A stretch of DNA of 41,672 nucleotides from WJMT01 sp964611275. GTDB lineage: Bacteria > Acidobacteriota > Aminicenantia > Aminicenantales > Aminicenantaceae. Where the stretch lies: the NCBI GenBank assembly GCA_964611275.1, contig CAZSZS010000170.1, positions 1-41,672 of the forward strand. The letters are read 5' to 3'. Under the pieces are notes generated by a model. It did not search any database and was not told the origin of the DNA. It was given only the letters and a program-made list of their open reading frames with translations. Shown here piece after piece: positions 33,312-40,610 of this stretch. Position 1 is the stretch's first letter, and each line of letters starts with the position of its first letter. A program made the translations under genes and the position numbers.

Positions 33312-34644
33312 GATCCGGCTTCAGGTTGACCCACCCGTTAAAGTAGGATACCAGAAAAAAGAGGAGCATGATAGCGAGTGAGGCGGCCATGGATTTCCAG
33401 AGCCCCAGCTTGGTTATGAGCATGGGAGAGAAGGCGGTTATAAATCCTCCTCCTAAGAATGGTTCGTATATCATCTGTTTGAACCCGAACGCTTTGGCCG
33501 TGTCTGTTTTGTAGAGAGGGTCTACGACACGGAGAAGCAGAAGGCCGACCGCAGTCACGCCTGTCTGCATACCGAACTCTGTGATGCCCCGCTCAAACCA
33601 GAATTTTCGAAACATACGCGGAGCCAGAAAAGCGGCACAAAATACCATCCAGGTGATACCCGTTGTCATGATGATCAAGAAGGGCCAAAAATTGGCTATG
33701 AATACATCCAGTTTTATGGTTGCGATGGCTGATAAAATCAGTACATCTAAGGAAAAACCGAGGATCCTATCAAAAGTACTCTTGTCGTAGTATTTATCTA
33801 TTTTGAATGTTATAGAAATTTTTTGAACGATGAGTCCCCCTATCATAGCCAGCGGGAACAAGGGGAATTTATCGAATTCTGAATGAAGCGCCTGAAGTCC
33901 TGAAAGGAAAGCCCAGCCTATGGCAATGGCGATAGCCACAATAGCAAAATGAAGGCTCAGGGGTTCGATAGCCTCTGAGGCGACTGTGGCCGTGGCAATA
34001 GAGAATCTTTTATCTTTTGGGATAAGGCCCTTTTTCTTGAACAGGGGGATTCCCTTTTTAACACTGAGATGGGTGCAGTAGTCTTTGCGGATAGCAATGT
34101 TGATCAGGATCATTCCTCCGATGACAGCCGTGAGTATGCCCACGGTCGCAGACATAAGCGCCAGGTCGCCTCCAGCCGCAAATCCATAGCCTTTGAAAGC
34201 GTCTTTCATTCCGACAGCCGTACCGTGACCTCCTGAAAAACCGACCTCGACAATACAGGCAAAAAGCTTATGGACTTTGAACAGAGGAACAAGTATGAGC
34301 CCTGTGACCAGAAGCGCAATAAAATACTGCCCCATACCGGCGATGGTGCCAAAACAAAGCTGGGACCCTCCCGCGTCCCATATTTTTCTTATACCTGGAA
34401 TGTTTACACCCAGAAAAAGAGTGGCAAAAACGATATTGATGAGCACTCCCGGAAGAGGGGACCAGTTTTGCATGACCCAGTCAGGGATAAGGGCTAATCC
34501 ATAGGGGCCGCAGGCGAGGGCGATAAAACCGGCAATGATGGCTGAAGGCAGGAAAAGGGTCTGAAGGATTTTTATATTTGCCCTGAGGATCTTGCCCAGC
34601 AAGAGAAAGAAAGAGAGAATACAAAGGCTGAATAAGAAATCCAT
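33295..34644 (-). CDS. gltS: Sodium/glutamate symporter, GltS family
   Basis: 449 residues, strongly hydrophobic with about ten to twelve membrane helices in two inverted halves. The N-terminus (FLLLGKILRANIKILQTLFLPSAIIAGFIALA) and the two glycine-rich re-entrant regions (EVGFSGGHGTAVGMKDAF and ITEFGMQTGVTAVGLLLLRVVDP) match GltS. It should import glutamate with Na+ across the inner membrane. GAGGAGG lies 8 nt before the ATG. It is transcribed against its neighbours, with its 3' end overlapping gltX, and shares a divergent intergenic region with rlmB. Substrate could be another dicarboxylate. Confidence 0.9.
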   Translation of the reverse strand: MDFLFSLCILSFFLLLGKILRANIKILQTLFLPSAIIAGFIALACGPYGLALIPDWVMQNWSPLPGVLINIVFATLFLGVNIPGIRKIWDAGGSQLCFGTIAGMGQYFIALLVTGLILVPLFKVHKLFACIVEVGFSGGHGTAVGMKDAFKGYGFAAGGDLALMSATVGILTAVIGGMILINIAIRKDYCTHLSVKKGIPLFKKKGLIPKDKRFSIATATVASEAIEPLSLHFAIVAIAIAIGWAFLSGLQALHSEFDKFPLFPLAMIGGLIVQKISITFKIDKYYDKSTFDRILGFSLDVLILSAIATIKLDVFIANFWPFLIIMTTGITWMVFCAAFLAPRMFRKFWFERGITEFGMQTGVTAVGLLLLRVVDPLYKTDTAKAFGFKQMIYEPFLGGGFITAFSPMLITKLGLWKSMAASLAIMLLFFLVSYFNGWVNLKPDLKCHE

Positions 34645-34703
34645 GTATGTGCCTCCTCAAACAACTATTATTCACAAAACAGAAAAATAGTAAAACGTAA
34701 AGT

Positions 34704-34732
34704 TTGATAACCGCGCCTTTTTAGTATAGATT
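34704..34732 (+). promoter_or_regulatory. Possible promoter for rlmB
   Basis: TTGATA (34704-34709), 17 nt, TAGATT (34727-34732), about 20 nt before the GTG start. An overlapping TATAGA gives a 15-nt spacer. Confidence 0.35.
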
Positions 34733-34752
34733 AGATTTTGTTAGGAACGGCT

Positions 34753-35478
34753 GTGGATAAAATCGCAAGAATACACCCCGTATTGGAGATAATAAGGCAT
34801 TCCCCGAAGCGGATCCACAAGATCATGCTTCAGAGAGACATGAAGAAATTCCCCTTTAAAGAGATCCTTTCCACAGCACGAAAAGAAAACATCCCTGTGA
34901 TATGGGCCCACAAAAAAAGGATGGACCAGGAAGACAGCCATCATCAGGGCGTTGTTGCCTTTGTTTCTTCAAAAGAATTCACCTCCCTTGATTCCCTGCT
35001 GTCTTCGTCTGAACTTCCTTTCCTCCTTCTTTTAGACCGGATCGAGGACCCTCAAAATCTGGGCGCTCTGGTGCGCACGGCCGAGGGCGCGGGAGTGGAC
35101 GGGATCATCCTGCCTGAAAGGCATTCCGCCGGATTGACGACAGCTGTCCATACGGTTTCGGCAGGGGCTTTGGAACATATGCAGATAACCAGGGTAAAAA
35201 ATCTGGCCCGGACCATGGATGAATTAAAGAAAAAAGAGGTCTGGCTGGTTGGAGCCGAGGAGGGAGGTAAGAAATTCTGGTACGAATTTGACTACAATGT
35301 TCCCGTAGGCATTGTCATGGGCTCTGAGGGAAAAGGCCTTAGGCGCATCATCAAAGAAAAGTGTGACGAGATACTGTCTATCCCTCTTGGAGGAGAGATT
35401 CATTCACTGAATGTCGCCTCTGCGGCATCGGTTTTTTTATTTGAAGTGGTCCGCCAAAGAAAAAAAAAGATATGTTGA
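34753..35478 (+). CDS. rlmB: 23S rRNA 2'-O-methyltransferase RlmB/TrmH (SpoU) family
   Basis: I choose the GTG at 34753 (VDKIARIHPVLE, 241 residues), because TTAGGAAC is 6 nt upstream; a TTG lies 15 nt earlier. The N-terminal L30e-like substrate domain (about 1-75) is followed by a SPOUT knot methyltransferase. Its three motifs are LLDRIEDPQNLGALVRTAEGAGVDGIILP, VGIVMGSEGKGLRRIIKEKCD and IPLGGEIHSLNVASAASVFLFEVVRQR. It should methylate a ribose in 23S rRNA (G2251 in E. coli). It keeps the Bacillus gene order position after gltX, here with gltS between. Confidence 0.93.
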   Translation: MDKIARIHPVLEIIRHSPKRIHKIMLQRDMKKFPFKEILSTARKENIPVIWAHKKRMDQEDSHHQGVVAFVSSKEFTSLDSLLSSSELPFLLLLDRIEDPQNLGALVRTAEGAGVDGIILPERHSAGLTTAVHTVSAGALEHMQITRVKNLARTMDELKKKEVWLVGAEEGGKKFWYEFDYNVPVGIVMGSEGKGLRRIIKEKCDEILSIPLGGEIHSLNVASAASVFLFEVVRQRKKKIC

Positions 35479-35539
35479 TGGGGTCTTGATTGAATAAAAT
35501 GGGCTTTTTCTGCGTATATCAAGATGAAAAGAGTAAGAA

Positions 35540-36160
35540 ATGGCCGGAGAAAGAACTTTGGAATCCATTCTTGTTATCCAAAATGCAGAGGTTTTGAACA
35601 TGGGGAAGGAAAAGACCTCTGAGAAAGATATTTTAAAGGCGGTTGCCGGGGGCAACAAACAAGCTTATCAGGAAATCGTCACTCGATACAAAAGCACCGC
35701 GTACTATGTGGCGCTGGGTTTTGTAAAAAATGTCCAGGATGCTCTGGATATTTCCCAGGATGCGTTCATCCGCGCTTTTCGCAGGATAAAGAAATTCGAT
35801 CAGAGCAGGGCTTTTTATCCCTGGTTTTACATAATATTGAAGAACTTGTGCCTGGACCATTTGAGAAAGCAGCGCAGGATGAGCGAGATTCCCATTGAAA
35901 GGGTCCAAGTTTTTGAAGATGAGGGCAGAAATCTGGAAATCAGGGATGCTCTCTGGAAAGGAATTGAAAAGCTTCCTCTGCTGCAGCGGGAGGCCATCGT
36001 CCTGAAATATTTCCATCAGTATTCTTATCAGGAGATTGCAGAGATCATACAAAAGCCCATTGGGACGGTCATGTCTTCTCTTTATTATGCCAAAAGAAAA
36101 TTAAGGGAAATATTAACTCCTTATTTGAGAAGGGACACCAGTGATGAAACGGAGAAATAA
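35540..36160 (+). CDS. ECF-type RNA polymerase sigma factor
   Basis: 206 residues from the ATG at 35540. An internal ATG (35600, MGKEKTSEKDIL, with AGAGG upstream) would give 186 residues, closer to the usual ECF length. Region 2 is AYQEIVTRYKSTAYYVALGFVKNVQDALDISQDAFIRAFRRIKKFD, where the DA..ISQDAF part contacts core polymerase. Region 4 is LPLLQREAIVLKYFHQYSYQEIAEIIQKPIGTVMSSLYYAKRKLREIL, a helix-turn-helix. No region 1 or 3 is seen. It is immediately followed by its presumed anti-sigma gene. Confidence 0.93.
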   Translation: MAGERTLESILVIQNAEVLNMGKEKTSEKDILKAVAGGNKQAYQEIVTRYKSTAYYVALGFVKNVQDALDISQDAFIRAFRRIKKFDQSRAFYPWFYIILKNLCLDHLRKQRRMSEIPIERVQVFEDEGRNLEIRDALWKGIEKLPLLQREAIVLKYFHQYSYQEIAEIIQKPIGTVMSSLYYAKRKLREILTPYLRRDTSDETEK

Positions 36161-36607
36161 ATGAGACATGATGAGATAAAAAAAATGATTTGCCTTTACC
36201 ATGACGGCGAGCTGGATGAAAAGGATAGAAAAATAGTGGAGCAGCATATAGAGGAATGTCAGGAATGCCGGAAGGAGTTTGAAGAAATGAAAAAATTGGA
36301 GGAGGTTATGGATACAATGGAATTAAAACAACCATCCAAGGAAGCATGGGAAAAATATGAGTCATCGGTTTATAACCGCCTGGAAAGAAACATCGGCTGG
36401 ATATTTCTTTCCATAGGCGTTATGATCTTTCTTTTTTTTGGTGGTTATAAGTTAGTGGAGGGCATTATCAAGGAACCAGGTTTTCCATTGATATTGAAAA
36501 TAGGGATTCTGGCAGCTCTCATAGGCGTCGTGGTTCTGATTGTGTCTTTAGGGAGAGAACAGCTTTTTTCCTACAAAAGAGAAAGGTATAAGGAGGTTAA
36601 GAAATGA
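36161..36607 (+). CDS. Membrane anti-sigma factor with zinc-binding ZAS domain
   Basis: 148 residues. The N-terminal zinc-finger anti-sigma domain shows the ZAS motif His29-x3-Cys33-x2-Cys36 (HIEECQECR), preceded by the helix MICLYHDGELDEKDRKIVEQ. Two hydrophobic helices follow (about 75-96, IGWIFLSIGVMIFLFFGG, and about 108-130). The expected role is to hold the ECF sigma at the inner membrane until a signal releases it. The ATG follows the sigma stop with no gap. Its 3' end overlaps ybjQ by 4 nt, indicating an operon. Confidence 0.92.
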   Translation: MRHDEIKKMICLYHDGELDEKDRKIVEQHIEECQECRKEFEEMKKLEEVMDTMELKQPSKEAWEKYESSVYNRLERNIGWIFLSIGVMIFLFFGGYKLVEGIIKEPGFPLILKIGILAALIGVVVLIVSLGREQLFSYKRERYKEVKK

Positions 36608-36918
36608 TTTTAGTGAACACGGGTGAGGTTCATGGGAAAAGGATCACAGAAGTCTACGGTCTTGTTCGGGGGAATACCATAAGAGCGCGGCATGTAGGCC
36701 GTGATATTAAGGCTGCTTTAAGAAATCTGGTGGGGGGTGAGATAACGGATTACACGAAGATGATGGCAGAGTCAAGAGAGCAGGCTCTGGACCGCATGAT
36801 CGAAGAAGCCGAACAATTAGGCGCTAACGCAGTTATAAACGTCCGGTTTACGACCTCAATGATTATGCAGAGCGCTTCTGAGATCTTAGCTTATGGTACG
36901 GCCGTTAAGGTCGAGTAG
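36604..36918 (+). CDS. YbjQ/UPF0145 family protein
   Basis: 104 residues matching the YbjQ (UPF0145) fold: HGKRITEVYGLVRGNTIRARHVGRDIKAALRNLVGGEITDYTKMMAESREQALDRMIEEAEQLGANAVINVRFTTS, ending ILAYGTAVKVE. These are small pentameric-type proteins of unknown function, sometimes annotated heavy-metal-binding, and no metal-binding cysteines are present here. Translation is coupled to the anti-sigma gene by a 4-nt overlap (ATGA) with AAGGAGG upstream. The role in the sigma operon is unknown. Confidence 0.93.
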   Translation: MILVNTGEVHGKRITEVYGLVRGNTIRARHVGRDIKAALRNLVGGEITDYTKMMAESREQALDRMIEEAEQLGANAVINVRFTTSMIMQSASEILAYGTAVKVE

Positions 36919-36932
36919 GGGAAAAGAGTCCC

Positions 36933-37595
36933 ATGTCTAAAAACCTGGTCCTTATCCTGATCCTGATTGTGATTTTATCCCTTTTGTTGTTTGTTTCTTC
37001 CGGAGTTTGCCGGGCTGCGGATGAGAGCGGAAGTTACTCCGTATACTTTATGGATGAAAAAGTGGGGTATGAAGAATTTGTTTGGAGAGCTGTTGAGGGC
37101 GGATATGAACTAGAAGTGACGGGCGGAATGACCAAACCTGTTTCAATGCAGATAGAACGTCTTGTCATTCAATTGACTGAAGACTTTATTCCCCTGCATT
37201 ATGAATTCGAAGGGACATTAAGTGGTTCCGAGCAGTCTATATCCAGCATCATTTCTGATGGATCCGTAAAGAACAGGATCCGGGCAGCCGGGCAGGAGCA
37301 AGAAAGCTTCACAGAAATTAAAAGAGATGCGTTTCTTCTTCCGAATCCGGTATTCTCTCCTTATATGGCCATAACCAAAAAATACAGATGCTCTTTAGAA
37401 GAAGAGAAGACAGGGCTTTCCGCGTACATTATTCCGCAGGCCGAGACGACTTTTGCTCTTTTGCCAGGCGAAGAGGATGAGTGTCTGCTCTTGATGGAGA
37501 TGGGGGCCGCTGTGATAGAGTTGGGGACAGACAACCAGGGAACCCTGAGGACCCTGCATATGCCATCCCAGAATATCAGAGTTGTCCTGGACTGA
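36933..37595 (+). CDS. Exported protein of unknown function
   Basis: 220 residues. The N-terminus is a strong signal (LVLILILIVILSLLLFVSSGVCRAAD) with likely cleavage after ArgAla; a Cys in this region is not in a good lipobox. The mature part has many short beta strands (YSVYFMDEKVGYEEFVWRAVEGGYELEVTGGM, LHYEFEGTLSG) in a pattern like periplasmic all-beta proteins of the DUF3108/DUF6134 kind. I do not claim membership. It starts 14 nt after ybjQ and so is probably the last gene of the sigma operon. Confidence 0.75.
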   Translation: MSKNLVLILILIVILSLLLFVSSGVCRAADESGSYSVYFMDEKVGYEEFVWRAVEGGYELEVTGGMTKPVSMQIERLVIQLTEDFIPLHYEFEGTLSGSEQSISSIISDGSVKNRIRAAGQEQESFTEIKRDAFLLPNPVFSPYMAITKKYRCSLEEEKTGLSAYIIPQAETTFALLPGEEDECLLLMEMGAAVIELGTDNQGTLRTLHMPSQNIRVVLD

Positions 37596-37615
37596 TAGCC
37601 GGGATTCTTTATAAG

Positions 37616-37637
37616 TCAGAGCTGCTGTGTGCTCTGA
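37616..37637 (+). terminator. Possible terminator-like hairpin after the sigma operon
   Basis: TCAGAGC (37616-37622) pairs perfectly with GCTCTGA (37631-37637) across an 8-nt loop, 21 nt after the previous stop. The following bases are A/T-rich but without a clean T run, so intrinsic termination is uncertain. Confidence 0.35.
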
Positions 37638-37644
37638 TATTCAT

Positions 37645-37673
37645 TTGATAAAGAGAGTCCGTTTTTCTACAAT
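37645..37673 (+). promoter_or_regulatory. Sigma70-type promoter for the 479-aa lipoprotein gene
   Basis: TTGATA (37645-37650), 17 nt, TACAAT (37668-37673), both one mismatch from consensus. It lies 20 nt before the ATG, so the leader would be very short. Confidence 0.5.
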
Positions 37674-37692
37674 GATATAAAAGGAGGTTTTC

Positions 37693-39132
37693 ATGAGAAA
37701 GAGGATAATTTTACTATTTTTGCTGGTTGTTATTCTGGGGATGACCTTTTTTTGTGCACGAAAAGCTGTGGAACCCAGCACGAGTGATGTGGTCGCGCTT
37801 CTTGAAAATATAAGTCAATCTCCCCTGGAGGTTGAGATAAAAGTCGAAGAATCCGGAATAAACATTGAACCGGCTAGAGAGAGGTCTCAATACCTGATAA
37901 CCCTCATAGATCCTGAAGTCACTTTCGGCACGGCTGTTTACAGACACCTGGATATGGAGGTTCCTGAATTCAGAGTCCCCGTACATATGGAAAAGATGGT
38001 GTTGGCCTACTCCCCTTCAAAAAAGAACCTTGCATTAAGATCCGTAGCGAAAATGAAAGGCACCTTAGTGCTGTCAGAGTTGTTTGCAGACCTAAAAGAT
38101 CAGGAAGCCGGGGCTGTTGACGAGCTACCCGAAGTCACTTTTGATTACAGCCTGGAAAGCGCTGAACTGGAAGGATACGACTTAAGCCCCCTGATTGATT
38201 CTGGGGAAAAGAGCTTAGAGGATGTGTTGACTGGATTTATTTCTTCAAACAAAAATATGAAGGTAAGCGCTGTTGGATTCGCAGCCGGGTTTACGGTTAA
38301 GGGAGAGCAGGAAAGAGCTATGGATGTTTCAATAAAGGAGATGGAAAGCTCTTTCCGGTTTGAACCGGAACTTGTCAAGGCTTTTTTACAGAAACAAGAT
38401 TCTGCAGAGATCCTTTCCGGCGCTCTTGAGAAAAAAGTTCCGCTGATCGATGTAAACTCCTCTTTTACCGGCATGGATTTTGTACTGAGCTTACCAGAAA
38501 AAGAAATACAGGCAGGATATGAAGGGGCCGGATTTTCCTATTCTTTAAAACCATCGGAACAAGGCGGTGCTTTTGATTTTGCCAGCGGATGGGATCTGAA
38601 AAACGCCCGTGCAGAGGGGATACCCGAACCGTATAGAGTTCTGGCCAAGTTGAATGAGATGGGGTTCAAATTTTCTATCGAAAAAATGTCCCCGGAATTT
38701 ATCAGTGCCTATTTTGATTTTGTCAAGACAGTGCAGTCCGCGAGAACAGCTGAAGACACAGCTGCCCAGCAGGAACTGATGACGAAAGGACCTGCTCTCG
38801 GAAATAAATTCATTGAATCCAAGCCTGTTATTAAGGTGTCTCTGTCGCCTTTGGATCATTCTTTGGGAGAGATCGAAGCATACGGAGAGTTTCAGTTTAT
38901 CCGCATGGGTCCTCCTGTAGGGAAAGCAGAGGCGAAAATATTTGATATCCATAAGATGGAACAAAATATCGAACAGAGCTTTCCTCCTGAAAAAGCAGAA
39001 GGACTTATAAAATGGATCAAACAGATGTTTGTGGTTGATGACAGCGGCCAGGCGGTCATGGTCTTTGAGCTCAAAGAGGATGACATCGCTCATTTCTATT
39101 TAAACGGAGAGAAACACGCTTACAGACAGTAA
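37693..39132 (+). CDS. Putative lipoprotein of unknown function (479 aa)
   Basis: No family recognised. MRKRIILLFLLVVILGMTFFC is a lipoprotein-type signal with a poor lipobox (TFFC, Cys21). The mature protein has repeated beta-rich stretches with alternating charge (FDYSLESAELEGYDLSPLIDSG, MDFVLSLPEKEIQAGYEGAGFSYSLKPSEQGGAFDFASGW, FKFSIEKMSPEFISAYFDF). This is reminiscent of outer-membrane/periplasmic proteins such as the DUF945/AsmA-like kind, but too weak to assign. AAGGAGG lies 7 nt before the ATG. It has its own predicted promoter and is followed by the 191-bp inverted-repeat element. Confidence 0.75.
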   Translation: MRKRIILLFLLVVILGMTFFCARKAVEPSTSDVVALLENISQSPLEVEIKVEESGINIEPARERSQYLITLIDPEVTFGTAVYRHLDMEVPEFRVPVHMEKMVLAYSPSKKNLALRSVAKMKGTLVLSELFADLKDQEAGAVDELPEVTFDYSLESAELEGYDLSPLIDSGEKSLEDVLTGFISSNKNMKVSAVGFAAGFTVKGEQERAMDVSIKEMESSFRFEPELVKAFLQKQDSAEILSGALEKKVPLIDVNSSFTGMDFVLSLPEKEIQAGYEGAGFSYSLKPSEQGGAFDFASGWDLKNARAEGIPEPYRVLAKLNEMGFKFSIEKMSPEFISAYFDFVKTVQSARTAEDTAAQQELMTKGPALGNKFIESKPVIKVSLSPLDHSLGEIEAYGEFQFIRMGPPVGKAEAKIFDIHKMEQNIEQSFPPEKAEGLIKWIKQMFVVDDSGQAVMVFELKEDDIAHFYLNGEKHAYRQ

Positions 39133-39171
39133 AAGCCAGGGGGGATTTTTTTACCTTTCAGGCAAGCCGAT

Positions 39172-39362
39172 ATGAAATTCAGATGTGGCTTGTGCTTGCT
39201 AAAGATTTTTAACGCCATTCTTCTTCGTTTTTCTCAGCGCTTGCGTAACTCCCCCCGTCCGTGGGTCAGGCATACTCAGCGCCCGGCTTTGCCGGATGCC
39301 CTCGAAAAGCCTCATCCGAAGACTAAATCTTCAATGTCGCTTCAGCCACATCTGAATTTCAT
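39172..39362. repeat. 191-bp non-coding element with 19-bp perfect terminal inverted repeats
   Basis: The 353-nt gap 39133-39485 holds this element. The arms at 39172-39190 and 39344-39362 are exact reverse complements (AGCCACATCTGAATTTCAT). Further imperfect symmetry continues inward (AAGATTT / AAATCTT). The middle contains a hairpin CCGGC-TTT-GCCGG (39283-39295) nested in GGCAT...ATGCC (39269-39300). It could be a MITE or a REP-like palindromic unit. No clear target duplication is visible, and only one copy is in the window. Confidence 0.6.
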
Positions 39363-39430
39363 TAAGCTCCCTTCAACCTCGACTTGTTCATCATGCAGGG
39401 TAATGAGTCTGGTGACCTGCTGGTCATCTC

Positions 39431-39459
39431 TTGCGGGAAAGGTTGATTTGGGCTATATT
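39431..39459 (+). promoter_or_regulatory. Possible promoter for the DUF6600-like lipoprotein gene
   Basis: TTGCGG (39431-39436), 17 nt, TATATT (39454-39459), 27 nt before the ATG. Weak -35, good -10. Confidence 0.35.
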
Positions 39460-39485
39460 ATAAAAAGAAAAAAGGAGATATAAGC

Positions 39486-40604
39486 ATGAGAAAAGCAGTA
39501 TATGTAATGTTCGTTGTTCTTTTTTTGGCGGCAGCATGCATCGTTTATGTCCCTTCTGACCTGAGTGACGAACCTTATCGCTATGATCGATACGACAGCG
39601 ACTGGGACATGAGCCGGGTTTACGACTATCTGTCCCCTCACGGCTACTGGGTGCAGCTCGCTCCTCATGGATATGTCTGGGTGCCCACATCCGTTCGATA
39701 TAACTGGCGTCCCTATACATACGGGCGGTGGGTATGGACGGATTACGGGTGGATGTGGATCTCGAGTTACCAGTGGGGATGGGGTCCCTTTCACTACGGA
39801 CGCTGGGGATACAGTGCGCGTTTTGGTTGGTACTGGGTTCCGGGGGATGTCTGGGCTCCTGCCTGGGTGTCATGGAGATACAGCAACCTTTATATCGGCT
39901 GGGCTCCTCTTCCCCCTAATGCCCCCTTTATGCCGGGATCAGGCGTGGTGTTTCAGGGAAGCGGGATCCCTCACAACACTTGGATTTTCATACAGGTCAA
40001 CTACTTCACACACTACAACATCCGTTCCTATGTTCTTCCCTTTGAAAGAAACCCGACCATCATCAATATGACGGTTGAAAAAACGTCTCTCCGGATGCAA
40101 GACAACCGTGTATACAATGAGGGATTGGACGCCGGATTTGTGGAAAATGCCACAAGAACACGCATTCAAAAGTATGAGCTGCAGCCAAAAGGAACAGCCG
40201 GGTCGACCAGAATAGAGGGAGGTCGGGTAACTGTCTTCAACCCGAAGTTTTCCGGGGACAAGACCGTACAACCGAAGAGAGTTTTTAGTGAGAGGGAAGC
40301 CGAGGACCGCGTACAGCAGCGGACAACCACAAGGTTGGAGGATTTGAGAGAATCAGAAATTGAGCGGCGTCACCAGGAAGAGATAAAGCGGATCGAGGCC
40401 ACTCAGCAGAGGGAAGTGGTTGAGATGAGAAAGAACATGCAGAAGGAGACATCCAAAGTACGCAGCCAAACGGAAAAAGCCCGGGTTCAAAAAGAGTATG
40501 AAACAAAGATAAAGAATCTCAAGGAAAGGCACACCACTGAGAAAAGAAAAGTCACAGAGCGGCACAAGACCGAGACGCAAAAGGTCAAAAAGAAGAAGAG
40601 ATAA
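39486..40604 (+). CDS. Tryptophan/tyrosine-rich DUF6600-like lipoprotein with coiled-coil tail
   Basis: 372 residues. The lipoprotein signal ends LAAAC (about Cys19). Residues about 35-150 are rich in Trp, Tyr and Gly with short repeats (YLSPHGYWVQLAPHGYVWVP, YTYGRWVWTDYGWMW, HYGRWGYSARFGWYWVPG, YIGWAPLPP), the pattern of DUF6600/YXWGXW-type proteins. From about residue 255 the chain is a long Arg/Glu/Lys coiled coil ending KKKKR. Function is unknown. Surface adhesion or envelope scaffolding is a guess. AAGGAGATA lies before the ATG. Its upstream region carries the inverted-repeat element. Confidence 0.8.
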   Translation: MRKAVYVMFVVLFLAAACIVYVPSDLSDEPYRYDRYDSDWDMSRVYDYLSPHGYWVQLAPHGYVWVPTSVRYNWRPYTYGRWVWTDYGWMWISSYQWGWGPFHYGRWGYSARFGWYWVPGDVWAPAWVSWRYSNLYIGWAPLPPNAPFMPGSGVVFQGSGIPHNTWIFIQVNYFTHYNIRSYVLPFERNPTIINMTVEKTSLRMQDNRVYNEGLDAGFVENATRTRIQKYELQPKGTAGSTRIEGGRVTVFNPKFSGDKTVQPKRVFSEREAEDRVQQRTTTRLEDLRESEIERRHQEEIKRIEATQQREVVEMRKNMQKETSKVRSQTEKARVQKEYETKIKNLKERHTTEKRKVTERHKTETQKVKKKKR

Positions 40605-40610
40605 AAGTCA

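Noticed and set aside
39172..39483. 103-codon plus-strand open frame starting in the inverted repeat
   Set aside because: It begins inside the palindromic arm, runs through the hairpin and the second arm, has no ribosome site and reads as low-likelihood protein. The inverted-repeat explanation is better.
39424..39873. 149-codon minus-strand frame
   Set aside because: It is antisense to the signal peptide and Trp-rich region of the DUF6600-like lipoprotein and lacks a start context.
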